From DATLAN01 sp035527455 (GTDB lineage: Bacteria; Planctomycetota; Planctomycetia; Pirellulales; Thermoguttaceae): a DNA stretch of 64,000 bases. The stretch spans positions 4,992 to 68,991 of the forward strand of contig DATLAN010000080.1 in the NCBI GenBank assembly GCA_035527455.1. Direction: 5' to 3'. This document shows positions 26,942 through 35,284 of this stretch, piece by piece. Below the pieces are notes generated by a model. The model was given only the letters and a program-made list of their open reading frames with translations, searched no databases and was not told where the DNA came from. The position numbers and the translations under genes are program-made. Within the stretch, counting starts at the first letter, position 1, and the number at the start of each line of letters is the position of its first letter.

Positions 26942-28198
26942 GTGTCGCGCACAACCGACGCACCGTTGCCCGGCGAGCACCAATGCCCCGGCGAGCACCA
27001 ATGCCGCGGCGAGCACCGTCGACGTCTTCGGACCGGCGGGATCGTGCTGATGGTTTGCGTTGCGGGCGTTTGTGCCTTCGTGGCGATGAGGGCGCCGTCG
27101 GACGCCGCGCCGACGTGCCCCGAAGAACCCGACAAGATCCGGCTTTGTCAAGCGCTCGGGCCGGCCGCCCCCTGCAACATCTGCGCGGTGGACGGCTCGA
27201 CGTGCGACCCCGGCCGCGGATGGGAATCGGCCCGGATGATCGCCTGGCAGGCCTACGCCCAAGGGGAATACGTCGGCCATCACCGTCTGGCCCACGTGCC
27301 GCAATATCGGCTCCGCGTGGACGACCAGTTGGACCTGGTCTACCGCCTGACGCGCGTCGAGACTTCCACGCCGTACAAGCTGAACGTGGGCGACGAAATT
27401 CGGGTGGAGTCGTTCACCGACCCGGCTTTGAACCGCGACCTGTTGATTCAGCCCGACGGCACGGTCACGCTGCGTCTGCTGGGCCAGGTCCACGCGACCA
27501 GCCGTACCGTTTCGCAACTCCGCGACACGATCGAGCAACTCTACGAGAAGTACTACAAGGTGCCGGCGATCACGGTCACGCCGCTGAGGGTCAACACCAA
27601 GCTGGAAGACCTTCGCGCCACGGTCGACAGCCGGATGGGCGCGGGCGGCCAACAGCGCCTGGCGACCGTCACGCCCGAGGGCACCGTCTCGCTGCCGGCC
27701 ATCGGATCGGTCTACGCCCAGGGCTTGACGCTGAACGAATTGCAGGAAGAAATCAACGAGCGATACCGCGAAGCGGCGGGCATCGAAGGGATCGAAGTCA
27801 TCCCCGTGCTCGTACAACGGGCGCCGCGGTTCGTCTACGTGCTGGGCGAAGTCGCGGTCTCGGGACGTTTCGAGCTGACCGGTCCGACCACGGTCCTTCA
27901 GGCGCTGGCGATGGCCGGAAGCTGGAACGTAGGGGCAAACCTCGAACAGGTCGTCATCTTCCGCCGCGGGGACGATTGGCGGCTGATGGCCACGATGGTC
28001 GACCTTCACGCCGCGTTGCACGGCAAACAGCCCTGCCCGCCGGGCGAGATCTGGCTGAACGACTCCGACGTCATCATCGTGCCGAAGAGCCGCATCGAAG
28101 TCACGGGCGATTTCATCGAACAGGTCTTCACGCGCGGGATCTACGGCGTGTTTCCCTTCAGCAGCTCGGTCAACTTCGCGAAGCTCGGTTCGCTCTGA
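26942..28198 (+). CDS. Polysaccharide biosynthesis/export protein (Wza-like, SLBB domains)
   Basis: 418 residues with a GTG start one base after the upstream stop. The first 27 residues contain a small repeat (GEHQCPGEHQCRGEHR), then a hydrophobic helix (GIVLMVCVAGVCAFVAM). From about residue 140 comes the Poly_export domain (YKLNVGDEIRVESFTDPALN, IQPDGTVTLRLLGQV), then further SLBB-like beta-grasp modules with VTPEGTVSLPAIGSV and VYVLGEVAVSGRFELTGPTT. These proteins form the outer-membrane channel for capsule or exopolysaccharide. No glycosyltransferase or Wzc partner is adjacent. The Cys-rich stretch near 55-80 is unusual for the family. Confidence 0.85.
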   Translation: MSRTTDAPLPGEHQCPGEHQCRGEHRRRLRTGGIVLMVCVAGVCAFVAMRAPSDAAPTCPEEPDKIRLCQALGPAAPCNICAVDGSTCDPGRGWESARMIAWQAYAQGEYVGHHRLAHVPQYRLRVDDQLDLVYRLTRVETSTPYKLNVGDEIRVESFTDPALNRDLLIQPDGTVTLRLLGQVHATSRTVSQLRDTIEQLYEKYYKVPAITVTPLRVNTKLEDLRATVDSRMGAGGQQRLATVTPEGTVSLPAIGSVYAQGLTLNELQEEINERYREAAGIEGIEVIPVLVQRAPRFVYVLGEVAVSGRFELTGPTTVLQALAMAGSWNVGANLEQVVIFRRGDDWRLMATMVDLHAALHGKQPCPPGEIWLNDSDVIIVPKSRIEVTGDFIEQVFTRGIYGVFPFSSSVNFAKLGSL

Positions 28199-28240
28199 GC
28201 GCCGGAACGGTTGGAGAAGGAAGCGAGTTGGTCGAGTTGG

Positions 28241-28993
28241 TCATTCGAACCCCTTGAGAAAATCATCCAGTGCCTCATCTTCCACCGGTGCGCTTTCGTC
28301 CGTGGCAGGGATGATGGGGGACGGAAAGCCGGTTGGGGCGTCTGATTTCTCCGGCGACGGCTTTCCTTTCACCATTGTCTCGTCCGCCGGCGGTTCGGCG
28401 GCGGTACTCTCGGCCGCCGGTTGCTCGGCGGTTGGCGAGGAAGGTGGGGGCGGCGTGGGCTCCGGTTCCTCTTCCTCTTCTTCAACGTCGCCCCCGAAAC
28501 CGGCCGTCCACGGACCGATCGGCTCGTTCTCGGGGTCCGACCAGGCGGACGACTCCGGCAACGACTCGTCGGTCGCTTCCTCGGCGGTCTGGGGATGATA
28601 CGGCGTGACCCCATCCAGCGCGTTGGAATCGAAGAACACGGGCGTGGAGTGCGGGGCCACCGGCTCGACCGTCTTCTCCGCCAGCACCGCGTCGAGATCG
28701 CCGTCGTACTGATAGTCGGCGCGGAACGTAACCGGTCCGACGGTGAACCGTTCCTCGGGCGGGAGCGGCGCCTCTTCAACCTTCCGACCGCCGACGACCG
28801 TCCCATTGAGCGACCCCAGATCACGAATCATCAACAGCCCGTCGCTCTCGAACAACTCGCAGTGCTTGCGACTGATCATCGGATGGGCCACCGTCAGATC
28901 CACCCGCTTGCTGCGGCCGATGACGGTGGGCAATTTCAATCGGATCGCCCGGTTGTCGGCCCTGCCGCCGACGACAATCAGTTTTGCGTCCAT
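28241..28993 (-). CDS. FHA-domain protein with acidic, proline-rich tail
   Basis: 250 residues. The N-terminal 95 form an FHA domain: LPTVIGRSKRVDLTVAHPMISRKH, then DLGSLNGTVVGG, with the phosphothreonine-binding Arg, Ser and Asn residues of GRS, SRKH and LNGT. From residue 120 the sequence is low-complexity and acidic (VEEEEEEPEPTPPPPSSP) and ends EALDDFLKGFE. FHA domains bind phosphothreonine peptides, so it probably docks a Ser/Thr-kinase target; no kinase is in the window. ATG at 28991-28993 begins right at the domain. Convergent with the export gene. Confidence 0.88.
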   Translation of the reverse strand: MDAKLIVVGGRADNRAIRLKLPTVIGRSKRVDLTVAHPMISRKHCELFESDGLLMIRDLGSLNGTVVGGRKVEEAPLPPEERFTVGPVTFRADYQYDGDLDAVLAEKTVEPVAPHSTPVFFDSNALDGVTPYHPQTAEEATDESLPESSAWSDPENEPIGPWTAGFGGDVEEEEEEPEPTPPPPSSPTAEQPAAESTAAEPPADETMVKGKPSPEKSDAPTGFPSPIIPATDESAPVEDEALDDFLKGFE

Positions 28994-29419
28994 GGGGGTT
29001 CTTGGTTCCGGCTGGCGAGCAATCTGCCGTGGTCGCCGGCAGCCTGGCGGCGGGATGTAAGGGAGGAACGACCGCAAGTGATCAGAATTCATAATAGTCA
29101 AAGAAGGGGCCCATCGCAATAGGCGAGCGCAATAGGAAAGAAGGGTTGCCCTGGAGAATTTGGTGATATGGGGTAGAGCGGTAATATCTACGGCGACTCC
29201 GCGGGCCTTCCTGGCACCGCTACAAACCGGCATTCCACTCGAAAGTGGGGCTGTTGGCCTCGAAACACCGACCCACTTGACCGTTCTGCGGCCAATTGGC
29301 CTTGAAAGTGGTGCTTGCGGACCTATAATTCGGTGTTTTGGTCCTGCCGGAGTTGCGCAAGTTCGTACGACGCCGAAAGGGGCCGGTGCCGCCTGTCCGA
29401 ACGTAGCGGCGGTTGACGT
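28994..29419. other. Intergenic region upstream of tRNA-Gly
   Basis: A divergent spacer between the FHA gene and the tRNA/tig cluster. It contains the promoter at 29302-29329 and, upstream, two related words (CATTCCACTCGAAAGTGG near 29231 and GGCCTTGAAAGTGGTGC near 29299). No coding frame looks real. Confidence 0.6.
29302..29329 (+). promoter_or_regulatory. Probable sigma-70-type promoter for tRNA-Gly and tig
   Basis: TTGAAA at 29302-29307 and a perfect TATAAT at 29324-29329 have a 16-base spacer. The tRNA starts 91 bases further on, so a processed leader of about 80 bases would precede it. Confidence 0.7.
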
Positions 29420-29492
29420 GCGGGTGTAGCTCAGTTGGTAGAGCACGACGTTGCCAACGTCGTTGTCGTGGGTTCGAATCCCATCACCCGCT
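29420..29492 (+). tRNA. tRNA-Gly (anticodon GCC)
   Basis: The 73 bases fold into a full cloverleaf: acceptor GCGGGTG/CACCCGC, D arm GCTC/GAGC with AGTTGGTA loop, anticodon stem CGACG/CGTCG around TTGCCAA, T arm GTGGG/CCCAT with TTCGAAT loop, and discriminator T. Anticodon GCC reads GGC and GGU. CCA is not encoded. The trigger factor gene starts 103 bases downstream, so the two may share the transcript. Confidence 0.97.
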
Positions 29493-29595
29493 CTTCGACG
29501 GTTTCCGCGCAAGTGACATCGTGCCGGCAGTCTTTTCCGGCAACGAGGTGGGACCGGGGAACGGAAGTTGCAGATTTCACGCGGTGGCAAGAAAA

Positions 29596-31185
29596 ATGAC
29601 CGACATGGAAAACCTTGATTCTGACGACGCGTTGGAGACTCCCGGGCAAACGGCCGACGAGCAAGACCCCGGCGAAATCGACGAGACGGTTGGCGTCGAC
29701 GAGACGGCGGAAGCGGATGCCGTCGAAGAGGAGGAGCAAGCCGAGCGGCTGGACCTGGACGTTCAGATCGAGAAGCGCAGTGCGTGCGAGCGTCACATCA
29801 TGGTGACGGTTCCTCGCGACGACGTCGACCGCTACTTCGACAAGCAGTTCAGCGAGTTGATGCCGGAGGCGCAGGTTCCCGGTTTTCGGCCGGGCCACGC
29901 CCCGCGAAAGCTGATCGAGCGGCGGTTCCGCAAGGACGTAACGGAGAAGATCAAGGGCGAACTGTTGATGGACAGCCTGGCGCAGCTCAGCGAGGACAAA
30001 GACCTTTCGGCAATCAGCGAGCCGGAGATCGAGCTGGATTCGGTCGAGATCCCCGACGAGGGACCGTTCACCTTCGAGTTCGACCTCGAGGTGCGTCCCG
30101 AGTTCGATTTGCCCAAGTGGAAGGGTCTGATGATCGAGAAGCCGATTCGCGAGATCAGCCCCGAGGACGTGGACCGAGGTCTGGAACGAGTGTTGGCCAA
30201 TCGCGGTCGGCTGGTACCCCACGACGGTCCGGCCGAAGCGGGCGATTACATCACGGCCAACCTGACCTTCAAGCACGGCGACGAGGTGCTCGCCAGCGCC
30301 GAGGAGGAAGTCATTCGCATCCGGTCGGTGCTCAGCTTCCGCGACGGCAAGATCGAGGGATTCGACAAGTTGATGGACGGCGTGACGGCGGGCGAAACCC
30401 GCGAGGGCCAGGCGGAACTGACCGAGGATACTCCCAACGCGGCGCTTAGGGGTCAGCGGATCACGGCCGCGTTCGAAGTCCTGGAAGTGAAAAAACTCGA
30501 ATTGCCGGAGCTGGACGAGGACTTCCTCGACGAGTTGGGCGGCTTCGAACTCGAGGCCGATCTCCGCGACGCGATCAAGGACCAGCTCAAACGCCAATTG
30601 GAGTACGAGCAGCACCAGCGTGCCCGGGAGCAGATCACCGCCGCGTTGACCGTGGCCGCCGATTGGGAGTTGCCGCCGGACTTGCTGGAGCGTCAGAGTC
30701 ACCGCGAGTTGGAGCGGGCAATGATGGAACTGCGTCGCAGCGGCTTCAGCGAGGGCGAGATTCGCGCCCACGAGAACCGGCTCCGCCAGAACAGCCGCGT
30801 GTCGACGGCCCGGGCTTTGAAGGAGCATTTCATCCTCGAGCGGATCGCGGAAGAGGAAGAGGTCGAGGCGGACGACGACGATTATCAGAACGAGATCAAC
30901 CTGATTGCGGCACAGAGCAACGAAGCGCCGCGCCGGGTGCGGGCACGGATGGAGAAGGGCGGCATGATGGACGTGCTGCGGAACCAGATCGTCGAACGCA
31001 AGGTGATCGAGTTGATCCTGGCCGAGGCCCGATTCCACGAAGTGCCCTTCGCGTTCGCCACCGCCGACGCGGAGGCTCTCGATCACACGGCCGGCGGCCG
31101 GACGTCGGATATCCCCCGGGCCCAGCGGGAAAGCGGTCTGCCGGCCGAAGGCGGCAGACCGGCGGAAGCACCGATTAGGGAATAG
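29596..31185 (+). CDS. tig: Trigger factor (ribosome-associated chaperone and peptidyl-prolyl isomerase)
   Basis: 529 residues, longer than the usual 430-450 because of an acidic N-terminal extension of about 50 residues ([20 protein letters not shown]) and a C-terminal tail. The ribosome-binding domain holds the signature [18 protein letters not shown]. The FKBP-like isomerase region (about 215-310) and the helical C-terminal arms follow. It binds the ribosome exit tunnel and shields nascent chains. ATG at 29596 (MTDMENL) is chosen because upstream in-frame sequence crosses the tRNA. Followed after 7 bp by clpP, as is common. Confidence 0.93.
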   Translation: MTDMENLDSDDALETPGQTADEQDPGEIDETVGVDETAEADAVEEEEQAERLDLDVQIEKRSACERHIMVTVPRDDVDRYFDKQFSELMPEAQVPGFRPGHAPRKLIERRFRKDVTEKIKGELLMDSLAQLSEDKDLSAISEPEIELDSVEIPDEGPFTFEFDLEVRPEFDLPKWKGLMIEKPIREISPEDVDRGLERVLANRGRLVPHDGPAEAGDYITANLTFKHGDEVLASAEEEVIRIRSVLSFRDGKIEGFDKLMDGVTAGETREGQAELTEDTPNAALRGQRITAAFEVLEVKKLELPELDEDFLDELGGFELEADLRDAIKDQLKRQLEYEQHQRAREQITAALTVAADWELPPDLLERQSHRELERAMMELRRSGFSEGEIRAHENRLRQNSRVSTARALKEHFILERIAEEEEVEADDDDYQNEINLIAAQSNEAPRRVRARMEKGGMMDVLRNQIVERKVIELILAEARFHEVPFAFATADAEALDHTAGGRTSDIPRAQRESGLPAEGGRPAEAPIRE

Positions 31186-31192
31186 AGATTTC

Positions 31193-31825
31193 ATGAGCAA
31201 AACGCATCGGCCGGAACGATTCGATCCGACGGCGGCTTATCGCGACTATCAGCGGCAGCGTCAAATGACGTTGGGCGATCTGTTGCTGGAAAACAGGATT
31301 ATCCTCTTGCAGGGAGAGATCCACGACGGCAACGCCAACGAGTTGGTGATGAAGCTGCTGTACCTGCAGAGCGAGAACCGGCGCAAGGACATCCACTTCT
31401 ACATCAATTCGCCCGGCGGCAGCGTCACGGCCACCATGGCCATTTACGACACCGTGCAGATCCTCAGTTGTCCGGTGGCCACGTACTGCGTGGGCCTGGC
31501 CGCCAGCGGCGGCGCCGTACTCCTGGCCGGCGGAACCAAGGGAAAACGCATGGCACTGCCGCACGCGAAGGTGATGATCCACCAGCCTTACGGGCACATC
31601 GGCGGCCAGATCTCCGACATCGAAATCCAGGCCAACGAGATCGTCAAGACCCGCGAAGTGCTCAACGTGATCCTCGCCGAACACACCGGGCAGCCCATCG
31701 AACGCATCGCCAAAGACACCGACCGCGATTTCTATATGAACGCCGAAGAGGCCAAAGCGTATGGCGTGGTCGACGGTATCCTCACTCGCCAACTCCGCGA
31801 GAAAGAGGAAAAAGAGGAGGACTAG
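31193..31825 (+). CDS. clpP: ATP-dependent Clp protease proteolytic subunit, first copy
   Basis: 210 residues. The triad is present: Ser105 in AASGGAV (usually AASMGA), His130 in VMIHQP, and the Asp of [13 protein letters not shown]. The handle region [15 protein letters not shown] is intact. Gly in place of Met after the catalytic Ser is a mild departure. ClpP forms a 14-subunit barrel that degrades proteins fed by ClpX, ClpA or ClpC. A second clpP starts 5 bp downstream, so a mixed-ring enzyme as in other two-ClpP bacteria is possible. Neither clpX nor lon is in the window. Confidence 0.95.
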   Translation: MSKTHRPERFDPTAAYRDYQRQRQMTLGDLLLENRIILLQGEIHDGNANELVMKLLYLQSENRRKDIHFYINSPGGSVTATMAIYDTVQILSCPVATYCVGLAASGGAVLLAGGTKGKRMALPHAKVMIHQPYGHIGGQISDIEIQANEIVKTREVLNVILAEHTGQPIERIAKDTDRDFYMNAEEAKAYGVVDGILTRQLREKEEKEED

Positions 31826-31830
31826 GCCGG

Positions 31831-32424
31831 ATGACATTGATTCCCTACGTGATCTCGAAGAGTGGCCGCGAAGAGCGGGCGATGGACATCTACAGTCGCC
31901 TGCTGAAGGATCGGATCGTCTTCCTCGGCTCGCAGGTCAATGACGACGCGGCCAACGCGGTCGTCGCCCAACTGCTCTTCCTCCAGTCGGAAGACGCCAA
32001 GAAGGACGTCCACCTGTACATCAATTCGCCCGGCGGCAGCATCACCGCCGGACTGGCCATCTACGACACCATGCAGTTCATCAACTGCGACGTGGCCACC
32101 TACTGCGTCGGCCAGTGCGCTTCGATGGGCGCCGTGTTGCTGACCGCCGGAACGAAAGGGAAACGCAAGGCCCTGCCCAACTCCCGCATCATGATCCATC
32201 AGCCCTTGGCCGGCATGGAAGGCTCGGCCGAAGACATCATGATCCACGCCAAGGAATTCACCAAAGTCAAGGAACGGCTCAACAAGATCCTCATCAAGCA
32301 CACCGGACATCCCCTGGAGAAAATCGAAAAGGACACCGACCGCGACCGGTTCATGACGGCCGAGGAAGCGCTCGATTACGGACTGATCGACGAGGTGATC
32401 GAACACGTGCCGGAGAGCGAGTAG
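31831..32424 (+). CDS. clpP: ATP-dependent Clp protease proteolytic subunit, second copy
   Basis: 197 residues, closer to canonical ClpP than its neighbour: [38 protein letters not shown], catalytic Ser in QCASMGAV, His in IMIHQP and Asp in [16 protein letters not shown] at 31831 has GAGGAGG at 31814-31820, inside the end of the first clpP, 10 bases upstream, so translation is probably coupled. Co-transcribed with tig and the first clpP. Confidence 0.96.
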   Translation: MTLIPYVISKSGREERAMDIYSRLLKDRIVFLGSQVNDDAANAVVAQLLFLQSEDAKKDVHLYINSPGGSITAGLAIYDTMQFINCDVATYCVGQCASMGAVLLTAGTKGKRKALPNSRIMIHQPLAGMEGSAEDIMIHAKEFTKVKERLNKILIKHTGHPLEKIEKDTDRDRFMTAEEALDYGLIDEVIEHVPESE

Positions 32425-32480
32425 GAATCGCCGGCCGTAGCGACTTTTCGTATTTCTCTTTGGTCTTTTCGCTTCGTACT

Positions 32481-32536
32481 TGTCATCGCTTGTCATCGCT
32501 TGTCATCGCTTGTCACCGCTTGTCATCGCTTGTCAA
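32481..32536. repeat. 10-bp tandem repeat (TGTCATCGCT)
   Basis: Five and a half units, one with a single change (TGTCACCGCT), lie between clpP and the lipoprotein gene, ending 54 bases before the latter's ATG. Confidence 0.9.
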
Positions 32537-32589
32537 CGGCGGGAGAGGGAACTTTCTTCCCCGCCGCTGTAACCTTGCGCGAGGTCCAA

Positions 32590-33543
32590 ATGAAAACGTG
32601 GCAATTGCTCATCCCCGCAACGGTGTGCGTGATCGTTGCCGGGTGTCGTGCCGATCCGGGAATCGCTCAACTGGAACGGGCGAATCTCCTGCTCGAAGAC
32701 GAGATCTATCGGCTTCGGTGGGAGCTGGAAGACTGCCAGACGGCCAACGGATCAAGCGTCTCGCGCGACGAGACCTGGTCCTTGCCGTCGGAACCGGCCG
32801 ACGAGGCGGCACCCGACGACGGCGATGCTTGGAGCGAATCGCCACGCTATTCGGCGCCGCCGTTGCGACTCGAAGGATCGCTCGAGGAGGTCTCGCCCGG
32901 CGAGGCCCTCGACTACCTCCGCGGCCGCCGCGCGACGGAACCGCCCGTGCCGACCCCCCACGAGTCGTTCGACGGTCCCGATCTGCCCGGTCCCCACAGC
33001 GCGCCCGACGACTCCGGCGGCTGGGAAACGGCGCCGCCGAAACCGGCGATCCTCGGCGACAGCCGGCAGGTCGCCCAAATCGTTCTGGATCAGGAACGGA
33101 TCCGAGGCTACGGCGCGCCCGGACAGTTGCGGGACGAGGGAATGATCGTCGTCGTCGAACCTTTCGACGCTACGGGTCTGCCGCTGGACGTGCCGGGCGA
33201 CGTTTCCGTGGTCGTGCTCGATCCGGCGCTGGAAGGCGAGGCCGCGCGAGTTGCCCGGTGGGAGTTCTCCGCCACCGAGACGGCCGACTGGATCCGCCGC
33301 GGCAAGCCGGGAATCGAACTGACCTTGCCCTGGCCCGACGGCTCGCCGACACACGCCGATCTGCACCTGTTCGTTCGCTACGTCACCGCGGACGGACGGA
33401 AGTTGGAGATCGACTCACCAATCCGCGTGGCCTCGTTCCTCCCCGGCGTGCCGAGCCGTCACTATGCGGAGTCCCCTCAGCCCCCCGCCGAACAGCCACC
33501 CCGCATCGCCCGGCCCACCTGGACGCCCGACCGACGACGATGA
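32590..33543 (+). CDS. Lipoprotein of unknown function
   Basis: 317 residues. The signal peptide MKTWQLLIPATVCVIVAGC ends in a lipobox (VAGC, Cys19). A short coiled-coil follows (IAQLERANLLLEDEIYRLRWELEDC). Residues about 55-150 are acidic and Pro-rich. The C-terminal 160 residues look like a beta-sandwich (MIVVVEPFDATGLPLDVPGDVSVVVLDPALE, IELTLPWPDGSP). Similar lipoproteins, coiled-coil plus beta domain, are common in Pirellulales and have no assigned role. ATG at 32590 is set by the signal peptide. Confidence 0.75.
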   Translation: MKTWQLLIPATVCVIVAGCRADPGIAQLERANLLLEDEIYRLRWELEDCQTANGSSVSRDETWSLPSEPADEAAPDDGDAWSESPRYSAPPLRLEGSLEEVSPGEALDYLRGRRATEPPVPTPHESFDGPDLPGPHSAPDDSGGWETAPPKPAILGDSRQVAQIVLDQERIRGYGAPGQLRDEGMIVVVEPFDATGLPLDVPGDVSVVVLDPALEGEAARVARWEFSATETADWIRRGKPGIELTLPWPDGSPTHADLHLFVRYVTADGRKLEIDSPIRVASFLPGVPSRHYAESPQPPAEQPPRIARPTWTPDRRR

Positions 33544-33580
33544 GGGCTCCCGGCGAGCCGAACGCCGTCCACGATGACCG

Positions 33581-33640
33581 GTAACTGAAGACTGACAACT
33601 GACAACTGACAACTAACAACTGACAACTGACAACTGTTGA
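33581..33640. repeat. CAACTGA-type repeat words
   Basis: Seven or so CTGACAACTGA/CTAACAACTGA words, the same family as at 19486-19850 and 20481-20775. They lie between the 3' ends of the lipoprotein gene and purD, two bases short of the purD stop codon. Confidence 0.85.
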
Positions 33641-33641
33641 C

Positions 33642-34916
33642 TCATGCCAGCGCCTTGTCCGAAATATCCTTGCGGCACCAGGCGCCCTTCCAGCGGATGC
33701 ACTTCACGGCCCGGTAGGCGTTGAACTTGGCGTTGGCGATGTTGTTGCCCAGGGCGGTGACGTTGAGCACGCGCCCGCCGGCGGTGACTACTTGTCCCTC
33801 GGATGTCTTCGTGCCGGCGTGGAAGACCTTCACGTCGGCGAGTTTCGCGGCGTCGTCGAGGCCACGGATCGGATGGCCCTTGGTGTAGCTGCCGGGATAG
33901 CCTTCGCTGGCCATCACCACGCAGACGGCAGGCCGCGGGTCCCACTCCAGCGGATCGAGTTGATCGAGCCGCCCGTCGATGGCCGCCTCGATCACGTCGA
34001 CCAGATCGGTCTTCAGTCGCATCAGCAGCGGTTGACACTCCGGATCGCCGAACCGCACGTTGTACTCCAGCACCTTGGGCCCCTGGTTGGTGATCATCAG
34101 CCCGGCGTAGAGCACGCCGTTGAACGGCCGCCCGGCGTGTTTCATGCCGTGGATGGTGGGCACCAGCACGTGCCGTTCGATCCAATGGAGCATTTCGTCG
34201 TCGACCAGCGGGGCGGGACAGTAGGCGCCCATGCCGCCGGTGTTCGGGCCGGTGTCGCCGTCGTAAGCCGGCTTGTGGTCTTGAGCCGGCTGGAGCGTTA
34301 CGAGCGTTCGCCCGTCGGTGATCGCCAGCACGCTGGCTTCCTGGCCGTCGAGCCGTTCCTCGATCACCATCCGGTCGCCCGCCGCGCCGAAGGCCCGCCG
34401 GCGAGCGATCATCTCGACCGCCGCCAGCGCTTCGTCCCGTTTTCGGCAGACGATCACGCCCTTGCCGGCGGCCAGCCCGTCCGCCTTGACGACCACCGGC
34501 ACGTCCTCGCGGTCCTTGAGGAACTTGACGGCGTGGTCGGGGTCGTCGAAGACCTGGTAATCGGCCGTGGGCACGTCGGTGTCGCGCAACAGGTTCTTGC
34601 AGAAGACCTTGCTGGCTTCCAACTCGGCGGCCGCCTTGTCGGGTCCGAAAACCCGCAGTCCGGCGTCCCGAAAGGCGTCGACGATGCCCGCGGCAAGAGG
34701 GGCCTCGGGCCCGATGACCGACAACGCGATACCGTTTTCCTTGGCGAACTTGATCAGGGCGGGGAAATTCTCGGCCGATATCTCGACGTTCTCGGCGTCG
34801 GCGGCCGTGCCGGCGTTGCCCGGGGCCACGAAGACCCGCTCGACCTTGGGGCTTTGCGAGATTTTCCAGGCCAGGGCGTGTTCCCGCCCCCCGTTGCCCA
34901 CGATCAAGACGTTCAT
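33642..34916 (-). CDS. purD: Phosphoribosylamine-glycine ligase (GAR synthetase)
   Basis: 424 residues, the family length. N-terminal MNVLIVGNGGREHALAWKI (phosphate-binding), then ATP-grasp stretches VVVKADGLAAGKGVIVC and GPNTGGMGAYCPAPLV, and the C-terminal domain with RFGDPECQPLLMRLKTDL. It couples phosphoribosylamine and glycine with ATP in the second step of purine synthesis. Start ATG at 34914-34916 matches the family. No other pur gene adjoins it. Confidence 0.97.
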   Translation of the reverse strand: MNVLIVGNGGREHALAWKISQSPKVERVFVAPGNAGTAADAENVEISAENFPALIKFAKENGIALSVIGPEAPLAAGIVDAFRDAGLRVFGPDKAAAELEASKVFCKNLLRDTDVPTADYQVFDDPDHAVKFLKDREDVPVVVKADGLAAGKGVIVCRKRDEALAAVEMIARRRAFGAAGDRMVIEERLDGQEASVLAITDGRTLVTLQPAQDHKPAYDGDTGPNTGGMGAYCPAPLVDDEMLHWIERHVLVPTIHGMKHAGRPFNGVLYAGLMITNQGPKVLEYNVRFGDPECQPLLMRLKTDLVDVIEAAIDGRLDQLDPLEWDPRPAVCVVMASEGYPGSYTKGHPIRGLDDAAKLADVKVFHAGTKTSEGQVVTAGGRVLNVTALGNNIANAKFNAYRAVKCIRWKGAWCRKDISDKALA

Positions 34917-35284
34917 GCCGAGGGTCCTTGTCCCAGGTGAAGAAAAACCATCAAGTCGGTCCGGATTCTAGTGCATACCGCTGCCGCGCGGAAGGGGTGG
35001 GGTGGGAATGATGAATGAGGGATTGGGGTTGGGGATGATGAATTGGGGACTGGGGATTGGGGACTGGGGATTGGGGACTGGAGTCTTACGTTGTGACTTT
35101 TGCGCGCGGTGCGCACAAGTCGTGGGGCACGTTTTCAACGTGCCTTTTCGGTTATGGGCACGTTGAAAACGTGCCCCACGTCCGCCGAGAATCAGGTTGA
35201 TGAGGGCATCGACAAGGAGTATCTTGGAGGATCGCATCGGACGGCCTCTCTTGTCCACGCCATGCAAGGTGATACAAGACCGCA
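34917..35284. repeat. Intergenic region with a G-rich tandem repeat and a perfect inverted repeat
   Basis: 35021-35084 is a tandem array of GGGGATT/GGGGACT words. 35121-35144 and 35157-35180 are a 24-bp perfect inverted repeat (CGTGGGGCACGTTTTCAACG start) with a 12-base loop, able to form a very stable hairpin. It is divergent between purD and the MATE gene; no gene was seen inside. Confidence 0.85.

Noticed and set aside
32481..32536. CRISPR array
   Set aside because: 10-bp units in direct contact, no spacers, no cas genes in the window.
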